Shown: piece by piece, positions 26,917 to 33,132 of the stretch
Layout of the letters: every line of letters begins with the position of its first letter
Numbering within the stretch: position 1 is the stretch's first letter
Program-made: the position numbers and the translations under genes
The notes under the pieces: model-generated
Seen by the model: only the letters and a program-made list of their open reading frames with translations
Database searches by the model: none
What the model was told of the DNA's origin: nothing
Assembly (NCBI RefSeq): GCF_013317235.1
Contig: NZ_WLCM01000029.1
Location: 1-33,132, forward strand
Direction of reading: 5' to 3'
Source: Leisingera sp. ANG59
GTDB lineage: Bacteria; Pseudomonadota; Alphaproteobacteria; Rhodobacterales; Rhodobacteraceae
Length of the DNA stretch: 33,132 nt

Positions 26917-27495
26917 ATGGCACACATTACCGATATTTTACCCAAAACCGTTGGAATTCCGCTTCGGGGATCCTTGCGACTGATGCGCTGGATCGTGATT
27001 TTCAGCGGCTTTCTGATGTCGGTCACCTTTTTTCTGGTGGTGATCATCCGTTATGGCTTCAACGGTGACCTGTTCGCCTATGAGGAATGGCTGCTGGCGG
27101 TCTGTTTCTGGGGCTTTTTTGCGGGGTCCGCCCTGGCCTCGGAACGTGGCCACCATATCAATGCCGATATTCTCGGCATTATCATCAAGGACCCAAGACT
27201 GCGCCGGTGGCGGCGCCTGATCGTGCTGACCATCGAGTTTCTGGTGACTGCGGCGATCCTTTACTGGGGCTACTTGATGCTGGCGGAAGAGGTGGCAAAA
27301 TACCCGATCTGGAAGACCACACCGGCCCTGAAGATCCCGTATTTCGCCTGGCGGCTGTCCATCTTCCTGGGCTTCTTCTTCATGACGGTATTCGCGGCGG
27401 CCTACCTTTACGCTCATATCCGTGGCGTTGAAGTCGAATTCGGAGATGACATTGAAATCGAAAATAAAAACAACGAAGGGAAGGCAGGCCAATGA
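26917..27495 (+). CDS. dctQ: TRAP transporter small membrane subunit
   Basis: This 192-residue protein has four hydrophobic helices (about 23-48, 55-75, 97-120, 140-165) in the DctQ arrangement. It includes EEWLLAVCFWGFFAGSALAS with RGHHINADIL, the conserved segment between helices two and three. The C-terminal tail is highly charged (DDIEIENKNNEGKAG). It pairs with DctM in the inner membrane. Its stop overlaps the dctM start (ATGA at 27492-27495), indicating coupling. Confidence 0.92.
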   Translation: MAHITDILPKTVGIPLRGSLRLMRWIVIFSGFLMSVTFFLVVIIRYGFNGDLFAYEEWLLAVCFWGFFAGSALASERGHHINADILGIIIKDPRLRRWRRLIVLTIEFLVTAAILYWGYLMLAEEVAKYPIWKTTPALKIPYFAWRLSIFLGFFFMTVFAAAYLYAHIRGVEVEFGDDIEIENKNNEGKAGQ

Positions 27496-28784
27496 TCATT
27501 GCAGGCAGTCTGATCATCATCTGCGGCATGTTGCTGCTGGGTGTGAGCGTATATGTCGCGTTCGGGGCGGTGCTTCTGTTCCTGGCGACCATGGGTGGGC
27601 ATGATGTCACTGGCTATCTGCCGTCGGGATCAACGAAACTGCGTTCGCTCGTTCTTCTTGCCATTCCGCTGTTCATGATCGCCGGTACGGTGATGGAGCG
27701 CGGCAAAATCGCCGCTCCGCTGGTCGGTCTGGCCGAGCTGTTCATTGGCCACCTAAAAGGCGGTCTGAGTGCGGCGACGGTTCTGGCCTGTGGTGTTTTC
27801 GGATCGATCTCCGGCGCCGCCAACGCAACGCTGACCTGTATCGGCAGTATCATGATGCCGCATCTGAGAGCCGCGAATTACCCCGCAGGTCAATCGGCTG
27901 CGCTGATCGTCTGTGCCAGCCCATTGGGCCTGCTGATTCCGCCAAGCGCCAACCACATCCTTTATGGCTGGGTTGCGCAGCAATCGGTGCTGAAGTGTTT
28001 CCTGTCGACAGTCATTCCAGCCATCATTCTGATCACCCTGCTGATCGTGGTGAACCAGTTCATGCTGCGCAAGAATGACGACATCAAGCTGATGGACCGG
28101 CCGGAAAACTTCAAGCTGGCCTTTCGCCAGAAGACAACGCTGGCGTTTCCGGCGCTGCTGATGCCGCTGATTATCCTGGGCGGCATCTATGGGGGCATCA
28201 TGACCCCGACCGAAGCGGCGGGTGTTGCGGTTGTCTACGCCATTCCGGTTGCAATCTATGTCTATCGCGGTCTGACCTGGCGCACGCTGCTTGATGCACT
28301 GACCGATGCAGGTGTGATCATCGGTGTGGTCATGGTGATGATCTTCATGGTGCTGATCGTCAGCAAGTTCCTGATTTTCGAAGACATCCCCTATATTGCC
28401 AAGGATCTGGTCTACTCGGTGTCGGAAAACCCGATCGTCATCCTGCTGATGGTCAACCTGGTGATGATCCTGATCGGCATGTTGATGGACGATATCAGCG
28501 GGTTGCTGCTGTCGACACCGATCCTGCTGCCGATTGTGACCGGTGTCGGCATGGACCCGATCCATTTCGCTGCTGTTCTGGGGGTCAATCTGGGCATGGC
28601 AAACATCACTCCGCCGACAGCACCGCTGCTGTATCTGGGTGCGAAGATCACCAAGACGCCGGTTTCCAGCATGTTGCTGCCGACGCTGACTTTCATCATC
28701 TTCGCATGGTTGCCGACCCTGGCGCTGACAACCTTTGTTCCCCAGATCTCGCTGTGGCTGCCGGAGCTGCTGCTGGGCAACTGA
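27492..28784 (+). CDS. dctM: TRAP transporter large membrane subunit
   Basis: This 430-residue DctM-family permease has about twelve helices. Family motifs include AIPLFMIAGTVMERGKIAAP near residue 58, the Gly-Ala-rich GVFGSISGAANATLTCIGSI (about 99-118) and, in the second half, LGVNLGMANITPPTAPLLYLG. It moves substrate with a sodium gradient after binding-protein docking. The length is normal. A strong terminator starts 52 bp after the stop, ending the operon. Confidence 0.95.
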   Translation: MIIAGSLIIICGMLLLGVSVYVAFGAVLLFLATMGGHDVTGYLPSGSTKLRSLVLLAIPLFMIAGTVMERGKIAAPLVGLAELFIGHLKGGLSAATVLACGVFGSISGAANATLTCIGSIMMPHLRAANYPAGQSAALIVCASPLGLLIPPSANHILYGWVAQQSVLKCFLSTVIPAIILITLLIVVNQFMLRKNDDIKLMDRPENFKLAFRQKTTLAFPALLMPLIILGGIYGGIMTPTEAAGVAVVYAIPVAIYVYRGLTWRTLLDALTDAGVIIGVVMVMIFMVLIVSKFLIFEDIPYIAKDLVYSVSENPIVILLMVNLVMILIGMLMDDISGLLLSTPILLPIVTGVGMDPIHFAAVLGVNLGMANITPPTAPLLYLGAKITKTPVSSMLLPTLTFIIFAWLPTLALTTFVPQISLWLPELLLGN

Positions 28785-28833
28785 TCCGGAAGAGCTTGCG
28801 CCGGGTCATCTATTCCAGCGGCTCAAAAACAAG

Positions 28834-28866
28834 AAAGGCCGGACCCTTGCAGGTCCGGCCTTTTTT
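28834..28866 (+). terminator. Rho-independent terminator of the TRAP operon
   Basis: GGCCGGACC at 28837-28845 pairs with GGTCCGGCC at 28852-28860 around a 6-nt loop, followed by six Ts. AAA before the stem can pair with the first Ts, so the element could work in both directions. That would also serve the small minus-strand gene that ends at 28910. Confidence 0.92.
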
Positions 28867-28909
28867 CTAACCATTCAAATCAGCACTTGTTAGGTACCCT
28901 GGGAAATCC

Positions 28910-29005
28910 TCAGAGAACGTGCGCAACTGCCAACGTGAAGATCAAAGCGGCTCCGGTCACCACCGACAAGGTGAGTTCGACAGATTTTTTGATGTCGTTG
29001 CTCAT
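28910..29005 (-). CDS. 31-residue single-pass membrane peptide, unrecognised
   Basis: This short minus-strand gene runs from ATG at 29005 to TGA at 28910-28912. An ideal AGGAG sits 7 bp before the start. The product starts MSNDIKKSVELTL, a charged N-terminal amphipathic segment, then has one hydrophobic helix (LSVVTGAALIFTLAVAHVL) with a histidine three residues from the end. The good ribosome site, coherent topology and isolation between two operons argue for a true gene. I do not recognise its family. It could be an accessory subunit of a membrane complex. It ends toward the bidirectional terminator at 28834-28866. Confidence 0.65.
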   Translation of the reverse strand: MSNDIKKSVELTLSVVTGAALIFTLAVAHVL

Positions 29006-29255
29006 TTCTTTGCTCCTAGTCGCAAGGTCTGTTCCATAGACTCTGCACTGTTCAGTTCGATGCTGTGGCTGACGCTCTGGGGTCTAACATCCCTACGGCA
29101 ATCGGCTCATTTGCAGTCGAGCACATCCGTGTTCGATAAATCCGCAGATATGCCTGTAGAGCGCCTAAAAAAAGAGCTGTTTATGCATGACAGGCATGCG
29201 AAGTCCGCATGGGTCTGCTTCTTATTAACTTATTAATAATAATTGGGTTTTTCGG

Positions 29256-29822
29256 TCAGAATGTTGGCGGCGTACAAGCGCTGATGATCACACATTCTTC
29301 CGATCCGACCTGCCGGAACCGGTGCGGGGTGCGACTGTCGAAATAATAGGCATCGCCGGGGCCCAGGATCTTGCGTTGTTCACCCACGGTAACCTCGACG
29401 CGACCGGCGATTACGATACCGCCTTCTTCTGCGTCATGCCCGTACATCACCCGTCCGGTATCGGCGCCGGCCTGATAAGTCTCTTTCAGGATCATCATCG
29501 CGCGGCCAAACGGGTTGGTGCCCACCTGCTGCAATGAAACGCCACCCTTGCCGATCTCGGTCAATTCCTCGGCAGCATAGAACACGGTTTTTTCCGGCTC
29601 GGGTTCGTAAACAAAGAATTCCGACAGCTTGACCGGGATGCCCTTGAGGATTCTTTTGAGCGCCCCAACCGATGGATTCACCTGACCGGATTCGATCAGG
29701 GAAATCGTCGAATTGGTGACACCGGCACGCTTTGCCAGAGCCCGTTGCGACAGTCCCGCGCCGACACGAAAACTACGTAAACGCTGGCCGAGTTCCAGAT
29801 CTTCGGGCGTCGTGTTTGTCAT
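29256..29822 (-). CDS. XRE-family HTH plus cupin regulator (PuuR-like)
   Basis: This 188-residue protein has an N-terminal XRE helix-turn-helix (about 8-62: LGQRLRSFRVGAGLSQRALA, then GVTNSTISLIESG). A C-terminal cupin follows (about 105-185: YGHDAEEGGIVIAGRVEVTV, PGDAYYFDSRTPHRFR). This domain pair and overall look match PuuR, the repressor of putrescine catabolism genes. It is divergent from gabT across 153 bp, so control of gabT-gabD is likely. The 31-residue peptide gene lies downstream on the same strand, with about 250 bp of AT-rich spacer between. ATG 29822 is preferred over TTG 29828. Confidence 0.88.
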   Translation of the reverse strand: MTNTTPEDLELGQRLRSFRVGAGLSQRALAKRAGVTNSTISLIESGQVNPSVGALKRILKGIPVKLSEFFVYEPEPEKTVFYAAEELTEIGKGGVSLQQVGTNPFGRAMMILKETYQAGADTGRVMYGHDAEEGGIVIAGRVEVTVGEQRKILGPGDAYYFDSRTPHRFRQVGSEECVIISACTPPTF

Positions 29823-29850
29823 GTTCAATATACCGAAAACACTTCTCTTA

Positions 29851-29911
29851 AAGCATTATATTACAATTGCTTGCGGCCATCAAGAAACAGACTGTTTGGC
29901 GTTTTCAAAAC
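29851..29911. promoter_or_regulatory. Candidate operators in the regulator-gabT intergenic region
   Basis: Three dyads cluster here: AAGCA-N12-TGCTT (29851-29872), the perfect 13-mer AAACAGACTGTTT (29885-29897), and GTTTTCAAAAC (29901-29911). They lie 65-125 bp upstream of gabT and next to the divergent regulator start, where repressor sites would be expected. No match to a known PuuR box is claimed. Confidence 0.45.
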
Positions 29912-29975
29912 AATCTAGGCTCCGCCAGAATCCATCCACCGGCCCATTGGGCCGCGCCATGAGAAAGGAAACACC

Positions 29976-31262
29976 ATGTCGAATTCAGCGATTGCAGAGC
30001 GGCGTAACGAGGCCATTTCGCAAGGTGTGGGGATGCAGACCCAGATCTATGTGGAACGCGCCAAGAATGCCGAGGTCTGGGATGTCGAGGGCAAGCGCTA
30101 TATCGACTTTGCCGCCGGTATCGCGGTGGTGAACACCGGCCATTGCCACCCGCGCGTGATGGAAGCGGTTCAGAAACAGGCCGCCCAGTTTACCCATACC
30201 TGTCACCAGGTGCTGCCATATGAAAACTATATCCATCTGGCCGAGCGGCTGAACGCCAAGCTGCCGGGTGATTTCGCCAAGAAAACCGTCTTTGTCACCA
30301 CTGGCGCCGAAGCGGTTGAAAACGCGGTTAAAATTGCCCGTGCGGCGACCGGGCGCCCGGCGGTGATTGCCTTTGGTGGCGGTTTCCATGGCCGTACCTT
30401 CATGGGCATGTCGCTGACCGGCAAGGTCGCGCCCTACAAGCAAGGCTTCGGTGCGATGATGCCGGACACCTATCACGTGCCCTTCCCGGTAGAACTGCAT
30501 GGCACCAGCGTGACAGACTCGCTTGCTGCGCTTGAAAAGCTGTTCAAGGCCGATCTCGACCCCGAGCGTGTCGCCGCCATCATCATCGAACCGGTCCAGG
30601 GCGAAGGCGGGTTCTATCAGGCCCCGGCCGAGCTGATGCATGCCCTGCGTGCGCTGTGCGACACGCATGGAATCGTCATGATCGCCGACGAGGTACAGAC
30701 CGGTTTCGCACGGACCGGCAAGCTGTTCGCGATGGAACACTATGACGTGGCCGCCGATATCACCACCATGGCCAAGGGTCTGGCTGGTGGCCTGCCGCTG
30801 GCCGCTGTCACCGGCCGCGCCGAGCTGATGGATGCCGCCCTGCCGGGTGGTCTGGGGGGCACCTATGGAGGCAACCCGCTGGGCATTGCCGCGGCTCATG
30901 CGGTGCTCGATGCAATCGAGGAAGAAAAGCTTTGCGAGCGCGCCAATGAACTGGGCGAACGGTTGAAATCGCAACTGTCAGAGATCCGCAACCGCGTGCC
31001 CGAGATCGCGGATATCCGCGGCCCCGGTTTCATGATCGCTGCTGAGTTCAATACGACCGATGGTACCCCCAATCCCGAGCTTGCCAATGCGATCAGGGCC
31101 AAGGCGTTGAGCCGTGGTTTGGTGCTGCTGACCTGCGGTGTCTACGGCAATGTCATTCGCTTCCTCGCCCCGTTGACTGTCGAAGACGCGGTGTTCAATG
31201 AGGCGATGACCATCCTCGAAGCCTCGATCGACGCTGTGATCAGCTTGAAAGGAGCCGCCTGA
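29976..31262 (+). CDS. gabT: 4-aminobutyrate aminotransferase
   Basis: This 428-residue class III aminotransferase moves the omega-amino group of GABA (or a similar omega-amino acid) to 2-oxoglutarate, giving succinate semialdehyde and glutamate. Motifs are FVTTGAEAVENAVKIARAAT, FGGGFHGRTFMGMSLTGK, D238 in MIADEVQTGFARTG and the PLP lysine K267 in TTMAKGLAGGLPLAAV. The length is as in E. coli GabT/PuuE. AGAAAGGAA precedes the ATG. Its stop overlaps the gabD start by one base (TGATG). Regulation by the divergent XRE-cupin protein is inferred. Confidence 0.94.
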   Translation: MSNSAIAERRNEAISQGVGMQTQIYVERAKNAEVWDVEGKRYIDFAAGIAVVNTGHCHPRVMEAVQKQAAQFTHTCHQVLPYENYIHLAERLNAKLPGDFAKKTVFVTTGAEAVENAVKIARAATGRPAVIAFGGGFHGRTFMGMSLTGKVAPYKQGFGAMMPDTYHVPFPVELHGTSVTDSLAALEKLFKADLDPERVAAIIIEPVQGEGGFYQAPAELMHALRALCDTHGIVMIADEVQTGFARTGKLFAMEHYDVAADITTMAKGLAGGLPLAAVTGRAELMDAALPGGLGGTYGGNPLGIAAAHAVLDAIEEEKLCERANELGERLKSQLSEIRNRVPEIADIRGPGFMIAAEFNTTDGTPNPELANAIRAKALSRGLVLLTCGVYGNVIRFLAPLTVEDAVFNEAMTILEASIDAVISLKGAA

Positions 31263-32737
31263 TGCAGGATGCGAATATCACCCCGTTGAAGCTGAATGAT
31301 CCATCACTGCTTGAAACCCGCGCCTATGTGAGCGGTGCCTGGGTTGAACGTGAAAAGACCTTTCCGGTTTACAACCCGGCAACAGGCGATCTGATGGCCA
31401 AGGTGGCCGACATGGATGTGGACGACGCCGCCACAGCCATCGACGCCGCCCATGCAGCCAAGGCCGACTGGGCAACCTGGACCGGAAAGGAACGCGCCGC
31501 CGTTCTGCGCAAATGGTTCGATCTGATGGTGGAAAATACCGACGATCTGGCAACGATCCTGACCGCGGAGATGGGCAAGCCCTGGCCCGAGGCACGCGGC
31601 GAAATCCTTTACGGCGCCTCGTTCATCGAATGGTTCGCCGAAGAGGCAAAGCGCGTCTATGGCGACGTGATCCCCGGCCATCAGCGCGACAAGCGTATCG
31701 TGGTGCTGAAACAGCCCGTTGGCGTGGTCGGCTCGATCACGCCGTGGAACTTTCCCAACGCGATGATCGCTCGCAAGGTCGGCCCGGCTCTGGCGGTGGG
31801 TTGCACGTTCGTGGCCCGTCCCGCGACGCTGACCCCGCTGTCGGCGCTGGCCATGGCGGTTCTTGGTGAACGCGCCGGTATTCCGGCAGGCGTTTTCAAC
31901 GTGATCCCCGGCACCGACAGTTCCGGTGTGGGTAACGAGCTTTGCACCAATGACAAGGTGGCGAAGATCACCTTCACCGGGTCGACCCGGGTTGGCCAGA
32001 TCCTGATGGGGCAGGCTGCGAGCACCATCAAGAAGATGTCGCTGGAGCTGGGCGGCAACGCACCCTTCATCGTGTTCGACGATGCCGATGTCGATGCAGC
32101 GGTCGAAGGGGCGATGATCGCCAAGTACCGCAACAACGGCCAGACTTGCGTTTGCGCAAACCGGATCTATGTGCAGGCGGGTGTTTACGATGAGTTTGCC
32201 GCCAAGCTGAAGGAAAAGACCCGGGCGCTGAAGATCGGCAACGGCTTTGAGGACGGTGTCACCACCGGCCCGCTGATCGACGAGGGTGCGGTGGCCAAGG
32301 TCGAATCCCATATCTCGGACGCGGTGGCCAAGGGCGCCGAGGTGATCGAGGGCGGCAACCGTTCGAACTTGGGCGGTACCTTTTTCCAGCCGACGGTTCT
32401 GACCGGCGTCACCCGTGACATGCAGGTGGCCCGCGAAGAAACCTTTGGACCGGTGGCCCCCCTGTTCAAGTTCGAGGACGAGGCGGATGTGGTGGCGATG
32501 GCCAATGACAGCGAGTTTGGTCTTGCCGCCTATTTCTACAGCCGCGATCTGTCCCGGGTCTGGCGCGTGGCCGAGGCACTGGAAAGCGGCATGGTCGGTA
32601 TCAACACCGGACTGATCTCGACCGAGGTGGCGCCGTTCGGCGGCATCAAGCAATCGGGCCTGGGCCGAGAAGGTTCGAAATACGGCACCGAGGACTTCCT
32701 GGAAGTCAAATATCTTTGCATGGGCGAAATCAACTGA
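31262..32737 (+). CDS. gabD: NAD(P)-dependent succinate-semialdehyde dehydrogenase
   Basis: This 491-residue aldehyde dehydrogenase oxidises succinate semialdehyde to succinate. Motifs are ITPWNFPNAMIARKVGPALA, FTGSTRVGQILM, general base E262 in LELGGNAPFIV and catalytic C296 in NNGQTCVCANRIYVQ, with a second Cys two residues on (C298), as in several GabD enzymes with redox control. The start overlaps the gabT stop, so both are coupled and complete GABA breakdown. A terminator-like hairpin follows. Confidence 0.94.
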   Translation: MQDANITPLKLNDPSLLETRAYVSGAWVEREKTFPVYNPATGDLMAKVADMDVDDAATAIDAAHAAKADWATWTGKERAAVLRKWFDLMVENTDDLATILTAEMGKPWPEARGEILYGASFIEWFAEEAKRVYGDVIPGHQRDKRIVVLKQPVGVVGSITPWNFPNAMIARKVGPALAVGCTFVARPATLTPLSALAMAVLGERAGIPAGVFNVIPGTDSSGVGNELCTNDKVAKITFTGSTRVGQILMGQAASTIKKMSLELGGNAPFIVFDDADVDAAVEGAMIAKYRNNGQTCVCANRIYVQAGVYDEFAAKLKEKTRALKIGNGFEDGVTTGPLIDEGAVAKVESHISDAVAKGAEVIEGGNRSNLGGTFFQPTVLTGVTRDMQVAREETFGPVAPLFKFEDEADVVAMANDSEFGLAAYFYSRDLSRVWRVAEALESGMVGINTGLISTEVAPFGGIKQSGLGREGSKYGTEDFLEVKYLCMGEIN

Positions 32738-32750
32738 GCCACATGCATCA

Positions 32751-32792
32751 GGGCCGCCCGACCTCTCCCGTCAGTCGGGCGGCCCACCTTTT
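32751..32792 (+). terminator. Terminator after gabD
   Basis: A perfect 12-bp stem (GGGCCGCCCGAC at 32751-32762 and GTCGGGCGGCCC at 32774-32785) with an 11-nt loop is followed by ACCTTTTCC. The T-run is short but the stem is very strong. It separates gabTD from the glutamate dehydrogenase gene, which has its own ribosome site. Confidence 0.75.
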
Positions 32793-32822
32793 CCTTTCAA
32801 AACCCGATCAAGGAGTACGGCA

Positions 32823-33132
32823 ATGCCGACCGGTCAAACCTTTCTGGAGGACGTCAACCAGATGTTCCACCAGGCCGCCAACCTCATTTCCATGGAAGAA
32901 GGGCTGGCGAACAAGATCTGCGTCTGCAATGCTAGCTATGTCACCCGTTTCGGGGTTCGTCTGCGTGGCAAGATGCACACGTTCGAAGGTTGGCGTTCGG
33001 TGCATTCGAACCATCCCAGCCCCGCAAAAGGCGGCATCCGCTATGCGCCTTACGCCAATCTAGACGAGGTCGAGGCGCTGGCCGCCCTGATGACCTACAA
33101 ATGCGCGCTGATGGACATTCCGTTCGGAGGTT
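32823..33132 (+). CDS. gdhA: Glutamate dehydrogenase (Glu/Leu/Phe/Val family), 5' part
   Basis: Only the first 103 residues are in the window. The frame continues beyond 33132. AAGGAG lies 7 bp before ATG 32823. The N-terminal domain is typical: RGKMHTFEGWRSVHSNHPSP, AKGGIRYAPYANLDEVEALA and the start of the catalytic lysine region LMTYKCALMDIPFGG. It interconverts glutamate and 2-oxoglutarate plus ammonium. Its position after gabTD suits recycling of the glutamate made by GabT and PutA, although it may be transcribed separately. The exact member (glutamate or branched-chain type) is not fixed by this fragment. Confidence 0.85.
   Translation, partial: MPTGQTFLEDVNQMFHQAANLISMEEGLANKICVCNASYVTRFGVRLRGKMHTFEGWRSVHSNHPSPAKGGIRYAPYANLDEVEALAALMTYKCALMDIPFGG

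Overview
This window is GC-rich chromosomal DNA with gene families, gene orders and codon use typical of an alphaproteobacterium of the Rhodobacteraceae (Roseobacter-group). That assignment is inferred from putA paired with a divergent Lrp-type putR, TRAP and tripartite tricarboxylate (TTT) transporters, and a GabT/GabD pair next to a PuuR-like regulator. It has not been checked by any search. No tRNA, rRNA or CRISPR array was seen.

Layout. (1) 1-377: the right end of an IS66-family element, with the transposase C-terminus and the terminal inverted repeat. (2) 592-6347: a five-gene operon of acetoacetyl-CoA synthetase, a tandem Usp protein and a complete TTT transporter (tctC-tctB-tctA). A 73-bp MITE-like inverted repeat sits exactly in the tctA stop codon. 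(3) 6605-8666: a 7-TM membrane-bound AraC-type regulator converging on, and overlapping, a secreted alpha/beta hydrolase. (4) 8918-9304: a small NTF2-like protein. (5) 9451-12523: a LysR regulator divergent from an aminotransferase and an AEC-family carrier. (6) 12778-16038: an FMN reductase, a decayed LivM-type permease fragment, a nitrilase-family amidase, a VOC protein and an unknown small protein. (7) 16077-20145: putR and putA (proline to glutamate). (8) 20248-28784: a large PLP-dependent Orn/Lys/Arg-type decarboxylase, an ATP-grasp ligase, a C45/AAT-like Ntn hydrolase and a TRAP transporter (dctP-dctQ-dctM) closed by a strong terminator. (9) 28910-33132: a 31-residue membrane peptide missed by ordinary ORF length cut-offs, a PuuR-like XRE-cupin regulator, gabT-gabD, and the start of a glutamate dehydrogenase gene.

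The right half reads as an amino-acid/amine catabolic neighbourhood. PutA and glutamate dehydrogenase handle proline and glutamate. GabT and GabD turn a 4-aminobutyrate-type omega-amino acid into succinate. Between them lies the least understood part: a decarboxylase that could make an amine, an ATP-grasp enzyme that could conjugate it, and an Ntn hydrolase that could release it, beside a TRAP importer. This is the best candidate for an undescribed system in the window. I infer a ligase/hydrolase amine pathway analogous in logic to, but made of different families from, the gamma-glutamyl-putrescine (Puu) pathway. The sequence alone does not fix the substrate.
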